A stretch of 64,000 bases of DNA, from the NCBI GenBank assembly GCA_051650305.1, contig JBOFIT010000111.1, positions 47,823 to 111,822 on the forward strand, in the 5' to 3' direction. Made by a program: the position numbers and the translations under genes. This stretch comes from JBOFDK01 sp051650305. GTDB taxonomy: Bacteria > Bacillota > Clostridia > Lachnospirales > Cellulosilyticaceae. Positions 1-8,674 of this stretch are shown here, in pieces; within the stretch, counting starts at the first letter, position 1; each line of letters opens with the position of its first letter. The notes beneath the pieces are model-generated. The model had not been told where the DNA came from. It ran no database searches and saw only the letters and a program-made list of their open reading frames with translations.

Positions 1-104
1 AAAAGTATCATTTGCCTTATAAAACCTACACAGTCCAAGATGAGGAAGAGCTGTGGGATATGGATACACCAAAAGACTATGAACGTATAAAAGGGAGGAT
101 CTAG
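1..104 (+). CDS. MobA-like nucleotidyltransferase, C-terminal end (partial)
   Basis: Only the last 33 codons are present, read from base 3 to the TAG at 102-104. The segment ends with a D-M-D-T-P-K-D-Y-E-R motif. This matches the Asp-x-Asp-Thr-Pro-x-Asp-Tyr tail of MobA-type NTP transferases such as molybdenum cofactor cytidylyltransferase, which load CTP or GTP onto a cofactor or sugar phosphate. The stop lies one base before xpt, so the two are probably cotranscribed. The substrate cannot be told from this fragment. Confidence 0.6.
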   Translation, partial: KYHLPYKTYTVQDEEELWDMDTPKDYERIKGRI

Positions 105-105
105 C

Positions 106-687
106 ATGGAATTACTTAGACAGAAAATACAAGAAGAAGGTACAGTAAAGCCAGGAAATGTACTGAAAGTAGATAGCTTCTTGAATCATCAGATGGATAT
201 TCATCTCTTTAATGAAATGGGTAAAGCATTTAAAGAGCGTTTTAAAGACCAAAAAATCACAAAGATACTTACAATAGAAGCATCAGGCATCGGGATTGCG
301 TGTATCGTAGCACAGCATTTTGATGTACCTGTTGTTTTTGCAAAGAAGTCACAATCACTTAATTTAGATGGAGACTTATATACAAGTAGTGTCTTTTCTT
401 ATACACATCAGACAGAGTACAAAATTCGTGTATCGAAAAAGTTTATCGGTAGTGACGATACAGTCCTCATTATTGATGATTTCTTAGCTAATGGTAAAGC
501 ACTTATTGGGCTTATTGACATCGTAGGCCAATCAGGGGCTCAGTTAGCAGGATGTGGCATTGCCATAGAGAAAGGCTTCCAAGGCGGTGGCGATATGCTA
601 AGAAGAGATGGTGTACGTGTGGAATCTTTAGCAATCGTCGAATCTATGGACGATACAAGCTTAACCTTTAGAGTAGATAAAGCATAA
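106..687 (+). CDS. xpt: xanthine phosphoribosyltransferase
   Basis: 193 residues, the usual length for Xpt. It transfers phosphoribose from PRPP to xanthine to make XMP in purine salvage, in the cytoplasm. The PRPP-binding signature V-L-I-I-D-D-F-L-A-N-G is near residues 125-135, and the N-terminal M-E-L-L-x-x-K-I segment is typical of the family. AGGGAGG at 93-99 sets the ATG at 106. The gene follows a MobA-like gene by one base, so no purine riboswitch is present directly upstream. No strong terminator is visible after it. Confidence 0.92.
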   Translation: MELLRQKIQEEGTVKPGNVLKVDSFLNHQMDIHLFNEMGKAFKERFKDQKITKILTIEASGIGIACIVAQHFDVPVVFAKKSQSLNLDGDLYTSSVFSYTHQTEYKIRVSKKFIGSDDTVLIIDDFLANGKALIGLIDIVGQSGAQLAGCGIAIEKGFQGGGDMLRRDGVRVESLAIVESMDDTSLTFRVDKA

Positions 688-767
688 GACCAATAAAGGC
701 ATTTTTCTACAAAATCAACCAAATTTTATAAAACATCTTCATTTATACCCATTTGAATGCGCTTATG

Positions 768-776
768 CATACAATA
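768..776 (+). promoter_or_regulatory. possible mother-cell (SigE/SigK-like) -10 element
   Basis: CATACAATA in the 230-base gap between xpt and the BclA-like gene fits the SigK -10 form CATANNNTA and is close to the SigE -10 CATACAAT. I could not find a convincing -35 at the right distance. The only support is the match plus the exosporium-like product downstream. The rest of this gap shows no other clear element. Confidence 0.22.
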
Positions 777-917
777 TATGGAATAGAAGAAGGTGTTTTT
801 TTTATGAACTATAATAAAGAGGATATGAATATCAATGGTTATGCATAGACTGTATATAAAAAATACCTGCTTGTATAAGTTTAATAGTAACATATGTAAA
901 AAGTGAGGTGGAAGAGT

Positions 918-1820
918 ATGCAAACAATTGCACTTGATTTAAGCAAAAGAGTAGGGGATTGGATTAATGCACAGGATAATGTCGTTTTTGAAGACGTATT
1001 AGTAAAAAAAGGAAATGTAAATTACAATAATATAACAGGTGTTATCACATTCAACCGTGCGGGGAGGTATATGATTAGCTGGGATGTTATAACGCAAGGT
1101 ACTGCAGGGACACCACAGATAGGATTTGCCATTAGAGCTTCTAATGGTCAAGAAATACTTACAGAGACACCTAGTAAGAATGGGGAAATTGTAGGATTTG
1201 GTATGATACAAGTAGATGTAGCACCAGTAGAAGTAAGGTTGGTCAATACGACATCAACAACAGTGTATTATTCAACAGAAGTAAAGGTTAAAGCCCACCT
1301 AAGTGTAGGAGAATTACTAGAAAATACAAGTGGTTCAAAACCCGTTATATGGGAGTCAGCAGGGTTACAACTCATCAATAGGCATCCGACACCTATGGAG
1401 TACACGGTCATATGCCCAAATAAAGCGATACCTTTTGACAATATGACAGTACAATTTAATGGTGTTAATTATCATTGTGATACTTTGAAAATTATAGAAA
1501 CAGGGATGTATTTAGTATCTTGGCAAATTACAGCAAAAGCAATGGATGGTAGGACGTCTCCTATTGTGTATCTAGAAGATGAGCAAGGTATTATCTATGG
1601 CAAATCAGGCATGGATGGCAATACCCTTGCACCGCTTTCAGGGACCACATTGTTACAAGTCATGAGTATACCACTAAATGGCGCAAAGGAATTCTACTTT
1701 GTGAATCGTACAGATTGTTCGCTCGTTATAGAAAGCATTTATAACGAATGTTCTACGATGCCAACTTATTTTGCAGGCTGCTTAACAGTCGTAAAAGTAG
1801 GAGATATTTATTATACGTAA
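918..1820 (+). CDS. BclA-C-terminal-like protein with two tandem jelly-roll domains
   Basis: 300 residues from ATG 918; GAGGTGG at 905-911 supports this start over an in-frame GTG at 903. The protein looks like two C1q/TNF-like beta jelly rolls in tandem, roughly residues 1-140 and 150-300. Each carries a V-N-Y...G-x-Y-x-(I/V)-S-W pattern (residues near 33-56 and 188-210), the core of the trimeric C-terminal domain of Bacillus BclA exosporium protein. There is no signal peptide, no membrane segment and no collagen-like Gly-x-x repeat, which is unusual for BclA relatives. It may be a spore-surface protein; the fold call is by pattern only. Confidence 0.55.
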   Translation: MQTIALDLSKRVGDWINAQDNVVFEDVLVKKGNVNYNNITGVITFNRAGRYMISWDVITQGTAGTPQIGFAIRASNGQEILTETPSKNGEIVGFGMIQVDVAPVEVRLVNTTSTTVYYSTEVKVKAHLSVGELLENTSGSKPVIWESAGLQLINRHPTPMEYTVICPNKAIPFDNMTVQFNGVNYHCDTLKIIETGMYLVSWQITAKAMDGRTSPIVYLEDEQGIIYGKSGMDGNTLAPLSGTTLLQVMSIPLNGAKEFYFVNRTDCSLVIESIYNECSTMPTYFAGCLTVVKVGDIYYT

Positions 1821-1830
1821 TACCTTATAC

Positions 1831-1870
1831 AAAAACAGCCTCTAAACCATTTGGATTAGAGGTTGTTTTT
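1831..1870. terminator. bidirectional intrinsic terminator
   Basis: A 15-base stem with one mismatch (AAAAACAGCCTCTAA and its partner) closes a 10-base loop, with A and T runs on both sides. It can end the jelly-roll gene on the plus strand and the epimerase gene, whose stop codon lies in the stem, on the minus strand. Confidence 0.85.
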
Positions 1871-2824
1871 GTACCAGTCAATAGTATGGTGTATACCTTG
1901 ATAAAAGTCAACGGCAGGTACATAGCCTAAAAGTTTTTTTGCTAGATCAATACAAGCACAGCTATCTTGAATATCGCCTGAACGAGGGGGGCCATAGTGA
2001 GGTGGAGAGGGGAAGTTTAAATGGTCGGCAAGGGTGGTATAAAGAGTGTTAAGAGAAATACTGTCACCACAACCAATATTAAAGGCTTTGCCGGAGGCCA
2101 GAGAAGGGGCGAGACAAGCTTTGAGGTTGGCTTCTACTACATTTTCAATAAAAGTAAAATCTCTAGATATGTGACCATCACCATGAATAGTAGGCGTCTT
2201 ATTTTGTAGCATAAGGGAAATGAATTTTGGAATGACAGCAGAGTAATCAGAGTGGGGATCTTGGTTTTTACCAAAAACGTTGAAGTAGCGAAGACCGATG
2301 GTCTCTAACCCGTAAGCATCATGAAATAGCCTGCCATAAGCCTCATTTACTTTTTTGGTAAGGGCATAGGGTGAAAGGGGTGTACCTACTTGGGATTCGA
2401 CTTTTGGAAGAGAAAAATCATTACCGTACACCGAGGATGAAGAAGCGTATACAACCCGTTTCACACCACAGTCTCTAGCAGCAGTCAATACATTAAGGGT
2501 ACCTTTGATATTAATATCAGCATACACTAAAGGCATTTTGAGAGACTTAGGTACAGAGCCCCAAGCTGCTTGATGAAGTACATAATTGATACGGTTGCAA
2601 GCTTTAAGGCAAGTGTCAAAATCGCGGATATCACCCTCGCATAGTTCGAAAAGAGGATGAGCTAAGAACGGCTCTAGATTTTTAGCATAGCCAGTAGAAA
2701 AGTTATCGAGTACGCGTACGAAGTAGTGATGGTCAAGAAGTGCTTCTACTAAATTTGAACCTATAAAGCCAGCACCACCTGTTACAAGAAAAGTTGTGTC
2801 AGTAGGGAAGGGAGGGATATGCAT
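1856..2824 (-). CDS. UDP-N-acetylglucosamine 4-epimerase, WbpP/TviC type
   Basis: 322 residues of extended short-chain dehydrogenase. The NAD-binding TGGAGFIG is at 15-22, the SSSSVYG serine motif near 128-134, and the catalytic pair Y153 and K157. Segments such as Y-V-L-H-Q-A-A-x-G-S-V-P-x-S-L and G-L-R-Y-F-N-V-F-G resemble TviC/WbpP, which interconvert UDP-GlcNAc and UDP-GalNAc. The ATG sits one base after the stop of the upstream dehydrogenase and has its own GGAGG. Together the pair would make UDP-GalNAcA for a surface polysaccharide. A UDP-glucose/galactose specificity cannot be ruled out by eye. Confidence 0.82.
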   Translation of the reverse strand: MHIPPFPTDTTFLVTGGAGFIGSNLVEALLDHHYFVRVLDNFSTGYAKNLEPFLAHPLFELCEGDIRDFDTCLKACNRINYVLHQAAWGSVPKSLKMPLVYADINIKGTLNVLTAARDCGVKRVVYASSSSVYGNDFSLPKVESQVGTPLSPYALTKKVNEAYGRLFHDAYGLETIGLRYFNVFGKNQDPHSDYSAVIPKFISLMLQNKTPTIHGDGHISRDFTFIENVVEANLKACLAPSLASGKAFNIGCGDSISLNTLYTTLADHLNFPSPPHYGPPRSGDIQDSCACIDLAKKLLGYVPAVDFYQGIHHTIDWYKNNL

Positions 2825-2825
2825 C

Positions 2826-4139
2826 TTACAACCTCCAATACGTATAGCCTAAGGTGCGTGCTTGCTCTTTATCCAGTATGCCTTTTAGGTCTAAAAGAAT
2901 AGGAGACCCATGAGGAGCAAACAATGGACTTAATTCGGCAAAAGTTAGATTCTTATAAAAGTCATGGCTTACAGCAATAATGAGCGCATCGAGGATAGGA
3001 AGGGCATCAAAAGGCATGAGCGATAGATTATAAGTCGCTTCTACTTCTAGTATGTCGGCTAAGGGATCACATATAAAGGGGTGGATGCCATACTCAGTTA
3101 GCCCATGGATAATATCCACTACTTTTGAATTGCGAACATCTGGGCAGTTTTCTTTGAAGGTAATACCTAGTATGCCTACGTTAGCACCTTTCACCCGTTT
3201 GTCTTGAGCGATGAGGAGCTTAACGACTTTTTCAGCCACATATTTTCCCATGGAGTCATTGATATGACGACCAGATAAGATGACTTGAGATTGATAGCCT
3301 AAGAGATCTGCTTTATAAGTGAGATAGTAAGGATCAACCCCGATACAGTGGCCACCTACAAGACCAGGATAAAAGTTTAGAAAATTCCATTTGGTAGAAG
3401 CAGCTTTTAAGACATCTAAAGTATCGATATGCATCTTATCAAAGATAATAGAAAGTTCATTGACAAAAGCAATATTAATATCACGTTGGGCATTTTCGAT
3501 AACTTTAGCAGCTTCAGCAACTTTGATACTAGGTGCCCGGTAGACACCTGCATCAATAATGCATTCGTACACTTTGGCAATGGTTTCTAAGGATTGGGCA
3601 TCTATCCCGGATACGATTTTAATGATTTTATCAACGGTGTGTATCTTATCTCCAGGATTCACACGTTCTGGGGAATAACCAACCTTAAAGTCTTTGCCGC
3701 AGATAAGTCCAGATTTTTCTTCCAATAGAGGAATGCAGATATCCTCTGTGACACCAGGATAGACGGTAGATTCGTAGACCACAATAGAGCCAGGGGTGAG
3801 ATAGGTACCTACAGTCTCGGATGCTTTGATAAGGGGCGTTAAATCCGGTGAATGATCAGCATTTACAGGGGTAGGAACGGCGATGATGTGGCATTTAGCG
3901 TGACGTAGCATAGACGAGTCGGATGTGAATGTCATCGATGTTTGTAAAAGTGCATCAGAACCCACTTCATCGGTAGGGTCAATGCCGTCTAGATATGCAT
4001 TTATTTTTTGTATATTTTTATCAAAGCCAATGACATCGAAGTGACGTGCAAAGGCAATGGCTAATACAATGCCCACATAGCCTAGTCCAATGACAGAAAG
4101 CCGATCTTCTTTTGCAAGTAAGGAATCATATGACAACAT
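2826..4139 (-). CDS. UDP-N-acetyl-hexosamine 6-dehydrogenase, TviB/WbpO type
   Basis: 437 residues from the ATG at 4139, chosen because AAAGGAGG lies 7 bases upstream; an in-frame start 30 bases earlier lacks this. Family features are the Rossmann G-L-G-Y-V-G near residue 19-24, P-T-P-V-N, Y-E-S-T-V-Y-P-G, Y-S-P-E-R-V-N-P-G-D, and the catalytic cysteine in G-G-H-C-I-G-V-D-P-Y-Y. The close match to TviB suggests oxidation of UDP-GalNAc or UDP-GlcNAc to the uronic acid with two NAD+. It is the first gene of a two-gene minus-strand operon, divergent from the DegT genes across 162 bases. Confidence 0.86.
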   Translation of the reverse strand: MLSYDSLLAKEDRLSVIGLGYVGIVLAIAFARHFDVIGFDKNIQKINAYLDGIDPTDEVGSDALLQTSMTFTSDSSMLRHAKCHIIAVPTPVNADHSPDLTPLIKASETVGTYLTPGSIVVYESTVYPGVTEDICIPLLEEKSGLICGKDFKVGYSPERVNPGDKIHTVDKIIKIVSGIDAQSLETIAKVYECIIDAGVYRAPSIKVAEAAKVIENAQRDINIAFVNELSIIFDKMHIDTLDVLKAASTKWNFLNFYPGLVGGHCIGVDPYYLTYKADLLGYQSQVILSGRHINDSMGKYVAEKVVKLLIAQDKRVKGANVGILGITFKENCPDVRNSKVVDIIHGLTEYGIHPFICDPLADILEVEATYNLSLMPFDALPILDALIIAVSHDFYKNLTFAELSPLFAPHGSPILLDLKGILDKEQARTLGYTYWRL

Positions 4140-4301
4140 AAAAAAACCTCCTTTTAAGACCGACATCAATTCAAGTTAAGTAGGAATGATGTCACTATAA
4201 TAGTATTCATCAAACAAAAAGAGGGTGTCTAAATTTAGGTAAATTGAAACTTTTTAACAGAAATACATAGGATGGTAGGAGATGGATATAAGGAGGGACT
4301 T

Positions 4302-5435
4302 ATGCAACCATTAGAGCAAGCACTTTATGTAACAAAACCTTATTTGCCTCCTAAAGAAGAGTATATAGGTATGCTAGAACGTATATGGGAAAGTCATTGC
4401 CTGACCAATAATGGACCACTTCATCAGCAATTAGAAGATAGCCTTAAAAAGTATTTGAAAGTAGCAGGAGTAAGCTTATTCACCAATGGACATCTAGCAC
4501 TAGAAGCTGCATTAGAAGTATTGAACATCCAAGGAGAGGTCATTACGACGCCTTTTACATTTGCATCTACAACCCATGCCATTGTAAGAAGGGGATTGAC
4601 ACCCGTATTTGCAGATATACGTCCTGACAACTTTACGATAGATTCTGAGAAGATAGAGCGTCTGATTACAGAACGTACATCAGCTCTTTTGCCGGTACAT
4701 GTTTTTGGGTATCCGTGTGATGTTTTAGCTATTCAAAAAATAGCTGAAAAGTACAGTCTTAAAGTTATTTATGATGCAGCCCATGCTTTTGGCGTAACTT
4801 TTAAGGAGAAGGGTATAGGGGATTATGGTGATCTATCCATGTTTTCTATGCATGCGACAAAAGTTTTCCATACCATTGAAGGTGGTGCTGTTACTTATGG
4901 GGACGGCAGCCTAAAAGAACAACTTGAGTATCTAAAGAATTTTGGGATTATAGGTCCAGAAACGGTGGTTGGAGTGGGGATGAATGCCAAGATGAATGAG
5001 TTTCAAGCAGCCATGGGACTTATTAATTTGCAACATATTGATGAGCAGATGACAAGGAGAAAGTACCTTACTCAATGCTATAGAGAGGGACTTAAAGATA
5101 TATCAGGCATTGGCTATTTAGAAGATTTGGAAGATACGAAGCACAATTACGCCTACATGCCTATTCTTGTGAGTGAAGAATCAGGTATGACAAGAGATGA
5201 ACTGCATGAAGCACTTAAAGCATACAATATTTATACGAGGAAATATTTTTATCCGCTCATTACATCATTCCAGTGTTATCAAGGGAGGTATAGGACAGAA
5301 CATCTCATCCATGCAAAGAGGGTTGCAAATCAGGTGCTTACCTTACCTATATATGGCGAATTGGAAGTCCATTTGGTGGACTATATTGTGGAGGCTATAA
5401 AAGAGATCATTAAGAAAAGAAGGGGGAAAGTATAA
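4302..5435 (+). CDS. DegT/DnrJ/EryC1-family sugar aminotransferase
   Basis: 377 residues from ATG 4302, placed by AAGGAGGG just upstream; an earlier in-frame ATG at 4272 has no such site. It is a PLP enzyme that would aminate a nucleotide-linked keto-sugar. The lysine for the Schiff base is K187 in H-A-T-K-V-F-H-T-I-E-G-G, a motif of the VioA/dTDP-4-amino-sugar branch. D-A-A-H-A-F-G holds the PLP-ring aspartate. The stop codon abuts the start of a second, different DegT gene, so they are cotranscribed. It would act on a keto-sugar, possibly dTDP-4-keto-6-deoxyglucose made by RfbB in this locus; that link is inferred. Confidence 0.85.
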   Translation: MQPLEQALYVTKPYLPPKEEYIGMLERIWESHCLTNNGPLHQQLEDSLKKYLKVAGVSLFTNGHLALEAALEVLNIQGEVITTPFTFASTTHAIVRRGLTPVFADIRPDNFTIDSEKIERLITERTSALLPVHVFGYPCDVLAIQKIAEKYSLKVIYDAAHAFGVTFKEKGIGDYGDLSMFSMHATKVFHTIEGGAVTYGDGSLKEQLEYLKNFGIIGPETVVGVGMNAKMNEFQAAMGLINLQHIDEQMTRRKYLTQCYREGLKDISGIGYLEDLEDTKHNYAYMPILVSEESGMTRDELHEALKAYNIYTRKYFYPLITSFQCYQGRYRTEHLIHAKRVANQVLTLPIYGELEVHLVDYIVEAIKEIIKKRRGKV

Positions 5436-6560
5436 ATGGCAATTCAATTGTTTGTGCCTACTTTTAGAATAGAAGAGTGTCTAGAGGAAATACGTGAGTG
5501 CTTAGAAAAAGGTTGGACGGGAATAGGCTTTAAGACGGTAGCATTTGAAGAAGCATGGAAAGCCTACACAGGGTTAAAGCATGCACACTTTCTCAATTCT
5601 GCCACGGCAGCTTTACATCTGGCGATTAAGGTTTTTAAAATGCAGTATGGCTGGCAAGAGGAGGATGAGATTATTTCCACACCTCTTACTTTTGTATCAA
5701 CTAATCATGCCATAGCGTATGAGGGATTAAAGATTGTTTTTGCAGATGTAGACCACTATCTGTGTCTAGACCCAATGGATGTGGAAAAGAAAATTACACC
5801 AAGGACGAAGGCTATCATGTATGTTGGGCTAGGTGGCAATACGGGAAAATATAAAGAGATAGTGGCTTTATGCAAAAAATACAATTTGAAACTTATTTTA
5901 GATGCAGCACATATGGCAGGTACAAGGTTAGATGGTGAAATAGTAGGGAAAGAAGCGGATGCGGTCAGTTATTCTTTTCAAGCAGTCAAAAATTTACCTA
6001 CAGGGGATTCGGGGATGATTTGTTTTAAAGAGGCTGAGCATGACGCTTTGGTCCGTAAATTAAGTTGGCTAGGGATTGATAAGGATACTTACCAAAGAGA
6101 GCAAGGGAACTATAAGTGGGAGTATGAGGTAGAGTACTTGGGTTATAAATATAATGGGAACGCTATTATGGCAGCCATTGCACTGGTACAGCTTAAATAT
6201 CTAGAGGAGGATAATGCTTATCGTAGGCAACTTGCTGAGTGGTATGATGAGTACCTTACAGCTGCTGGAAAAGAACGTTTCATCATTCCAATAAGGGAGG
6301 GGTGTGTATCAAGCAGACATCTTTATATGATTAAGGTGAACAATAGAGATGGGTTGATGACCAAGCTTAATGAAGCAGGTGTTTTCCCTGGGGTACACTA
6401 CCGAGATAATACAGAATACACGTTATACCGTTATGGCGATGGCACATGCCCACAGGCTAGGCAGTTGAGTAAATCCATTATATCGTTGCCTATGCATATG
6501 CGTTTGACCAAAGAGGATGTAGCTTTTGTATGTCAGCAGGTTATTCAGTATGGAGAGTAA
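5436..6560 (+). CDS. second DegT-family sugar aminotransferase
   Basis: 374 residues; the ATG directly follows the stop of the previous gene. The PLP-binding lysine is K185 in F-Q-A-V-K-N-L-P-T-G-D-S-G, and D-A-A-H-M-A-G carries the PLP-ring aspartate. It clearly differs from its neighbour, so this is not a recent duplication. Two unlike transaminases in a row suggest either a di-amino sugar or two amino sugars. The 3' end overlaps the following GNAT gene by 11 bases, which suggests translational coupling. Confidence 0.84.
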   Translation: MAIQLFVPTFRIEECLEEIRECLEKGWTGIGFKTVAFEEAWKAYTGLKHAHFLNSATAALHLAIKVFKMQYGWQEEDEIISTPLTFVSTNHAIAYEGLKIVFADVDHYLCLDPMDVEKKITPRTKAIMYVGLGGNTGKYKEIVALCKKYNLKLILDAAHMAGTRLDGEIVGKEADAVSYSFQAVKNLPTGDSGMICFKEAEHDALVRKLSWLGIDKDTYQREQGNYKWEYEVEYLGYKYNGNAIMAAIALVQLKYLEEDNAYRRQLAEWYDEYLTAAGKERFIIPIREGCVSSRHLYMIKVNNRDGLMTKLNEAGVFPGVHYRDNTEYTLYRYGDGTCPQARQLSKSIISLPMHMRLTKEDVAFVCQQVIQYGE

Positions 6561-7071
6561 TAGGAAGGGGCCATTAATAGAGGGAGATCTATGTCTTGTA
6601 GCTATGGATGAAGTGAGCTGTGAGCAAGTGCGTCTATGGCGCAATCAAACTAGTGTAGCCACAGGTTTTTTAGACCAGAGGCATATTACAGCAGAGCAGC
6701 AACAGGTGTGGTATAAGCGCTATAAGGAAAAAGATGATGAAGAGATGTTCATGATTTGCTGGCAAAATCAAATGGTAGGTGCACTGGCATTGTATGGCAT
6801 TAATCATGCAGAAAAAAAGGCGGAATTCGGCCGTATGATGATAGGGGAAGAAAGCGCAAGAGGAAAAGGGATCGCAAAAAAAGCCATACAACTCATTTGT
6901 CAGTATGGCTTTGAAGTGTTAGAGCTTGAAACCATTGAATTAGAGGTGTTTGAGACCAATACAGTAGCTTATAAGCTCTATGAGAGAGTAGGGTTTGTTG
7001 AACAGCGTAGATACATCAAGAATGGATGTAGATTATGCGTTATGTATTTTCATAAAAATGCCAAGGAATAA
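6550..7071 (+). CDS. GNAT-family N-acetyltransferase (RimJ/PseH-like)
   Basis: 173 residues from ATG 6550; an in-frame ATG at 6526 would extend further into the upstream aminotransferase and is the alternative. The W-R-N segment near residue 35 and the acetyl-CoA loop E-S-A-R-G-K-G-I-A-K-K-A-I (residues ~98-110) mark a RimL/PseH-like GNAT. Position right after two sugar transaminases suggests acetylation of the new amino group on a nucleotide sugar, as SpsD or PseH do. The exact sugar is unknown. Confidence 0.75.
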   Translation: MESNRKGPLIEGDLCLVAMDEVSCEQVRLWRNQTSVATGFLDQRHITAEQQQVWYKRYKEKDDEEMFMICWQNQMVGALALYGINHAEKKAEFGRMMIGEESARGKGIAKKAIQLICQYGFEVLELETIELEVFETNTVAYKLYERVGFVEQRRYIKNGCRLCVMYFHKNAKE

Positions 7072-7120
7072 AAGAATAGTCTATGGTGTTTATGGTAAGG
7101 AAAGAGAAGGGAGCCACAAG

Positions 7121-7771
7121 GTGAAGGTTGCAGTGGTAGGTGCTGGGGGACATGGAAAAGTAGTGATAGATATTGTTGAACAGATCAAAGGGATGGAAAT
7201 TATGGGATGCATCAATACCTATGAAAATGAACTGGATCGACTGCAGGCTTATCCCATCATAGGATATCCTAGAGACTTAAGCTGCCTAAGGGAAATAGAA
7301 GGGGTTTTCTTTGCCATTGGCGATAATTATAAGAGAGGACAATGGGTACAGCATATACAGGCCCTTTATCCTCACTTAGTGTATCCCGTAGCGATGCACC
7401 CACAAAGTATATGTGCAAAAGATGCAACGATTGAAAAGGGAGTAGTTATTGGCACAGGTGCTATTGTGCAAACGGGTGCCCAAGTAGGTGCATTTTCGCT
7501 TATTAATACAGGTGCAATACTTGAACATGATAGTGTGATGGAGGCATTTAGCTCACTTGCCCCCGCTAGTTGTACAGGAGGGGGCGTGAAAATAGGTGCT
7601 TACACGGCTATAGGAATGCATGCCACCCTTTTGCAGCGTGTGAAGGTAGGTGACTATAGTGTCATTGGAGCAGGGGCAGTCGTCACACGAGATATACAAC
7701 CGTGTATGGTAGCCTATGGTGTACCTGCAAAAAGTATACGCGAGCGAACAAAGGATGAAGCTTACTTATGA
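7121..7771 (+). CDS. NeuD/PglD-like sugar O- or N-acyltransferase
   Basis: 216 residues from GTG 7121, preceded by an AGAAGGGA site; the longer reading frame to 6995 would overlap the GNAT gene and lacks family sequence. The N-terminus has the V-V-G-A-G-G-H-G-K-V-V sugar-binding loop of PglD/NeuD, and the C-terminal half is a left-handed beta helix of hexapeptide repeats (I-G-T-G-A-I-V, V-I-G-A-G-A-V-V). It acylates an amino or hydroxyl group on an activated sugar with acetyl-CoA. The 3' end overlaps the convergent glycosyltransferase gene by 10 bases. Confidence 0.82.
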   Translation: MKVAVVGAGGHGKVVIDIVEQIKGMEIMGCINTYENELDRLQAYPIIGYPRDLSCLREIEGVFFAIGDNYKRGQWVQHIQALYPHLVYPVAMHPQSICAKDATIEKGVVIGTGAIVQTGAQVGAFSLINTGAILEHDSVMEAFSSLAPASCTGGGVKIGAYTAIGMHATLLQRVKVGDYSVIGAGAVVTRDIQPCMVAYGVPAKSIRERTKDEAYL

Positions 7772-8649
7772 GAATCCTTATAGTTGGAAAAAAACTCGAA
7801 ATTCTCTTGGGCTAATGCCATATCATAAGGGTGGGTTTCTCTTGATAAGGGGTCATGAATAGAGGCACTATAGCACGAGCACTCACCCGCTTGAAGTGCG
7901 TGCAGATAATGGGCGGTTTTGGGCTGTACGATGGTAGAGAAGGACTTGTGAGTATAAAGGGTGGGGTAATAGACACGACAACACTCACAAGGAACTTCAC
8001 GCTTGAAAGCACATAAATCAATCATAGGACAAGTATTACAAGGGATTTGGGTGCGAAAGGAGACGTTGAAATTGCCTGTATAAGCTGTTTTGTAAGGGGT
8101 ACATAGATTAATACGGGGGCCGATTTCTTTATCTGCACCACAAGACTCTTCGTTCCAGTAGCCAATAAGCTCAATAACTTCAGGGGTCAAATAATGACAG
8201 CATCCAATAATGACATTGCTATAAAAGCAAGACTCAGCGCCATTGAAGGTAGGCGTCAAATGGCTGAGAGAAGACTGGAAGTGACCTTTTGATGCAGCAC
8301 CAATAAGACCAAGGTCAGGGAAAGCTTTTCGGGTAGATTCAAACTTTTGGATCCAATGAGGATCTTCGATCCATACGTCATTTTCTACATGAATAAAAGG
8401 CTGATCTTTTTTGCGTTTACTCAGTGCATAATTGATGGCATAAACAACACCACAATTTTTAGTGAAGTGGTGTCTAAAGATGATGCGTGGGTCGTCTAGT
8501 GTCTGGATATACTCCCATATCCCATCACTCGAACCATTATCCAGAATGCATAAATCAAAATCATCTTTTGTAGCTAGAAGGGCTTTAAGATTTTGAGCAG
8601 ATGCACCTGCTCTGTTATAAGATAGAAAGCAGACAAGTGGCTTAGTCAT
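7762..8649 (-). CDS. family 2-like glycosyltransferase with a cysteine cluster
   Basis: 295 residues. The N-terminus shows a GT-A nucleotide-binding region (L-V-C-F-L-S-Y-N-R-A-G, L-D-N-G-S-S-D-G) with the metal-site-like V-E-N-D-V at 88-92. The C-terminal third is unusual: C204-x2-C207-x5-C213-x7-C221-x-C223-C224, then C257 and C259. This spacing suggests a bound zinc or iron-sulfur cluster and partly resembles the SPASM pattern, but I do not recognise the module. It is the last gene of a three-gene minus-strand glycosyltransferase operon, 25 bases after its neighbour. Confidence 0.72.
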   Translation of the reverse strand: MTKPLVCFLSYNRAGASAQNLKALLATKDDFDLCILDNGSSDGIWEYIQTLDDPRIIFRHHFTKNCGVVYAINYALSKRKKDQPFIHVENDVWIEDPHWIQKFESTRKAFPDLGLIGAASKGHFQSSLSHLTPTFNGAESCFYSNVIIGCCHYLTPEVIELIGYWNEESCGADKEIGPRINLCTPYKTAYTGNFNVSFRTQIPCNTCPMIDLCAFKREVPCECCRVYYPTLYTHKSFSTIVQPKTAHYLHALQAGECSCYSASIHDPLSRETHPYDMALAQENFEFFSNYKDSHK

Positions 8650-8674
8650 ACAGAACCTCCTCTAGAGATGCACA

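Noticed and set aside
804..848. 14-codon ORF with a fair ribosome site between xpt and the jelly-roll gene
   Set aside because: Too short to support; no family and no sign of a regulatory leader structure around it.
4272..4301. Earlier start for the first DegT gene
   Set aside because: The AAGGAGGG site lies between this ATG and 4302 and serves the later ATG.
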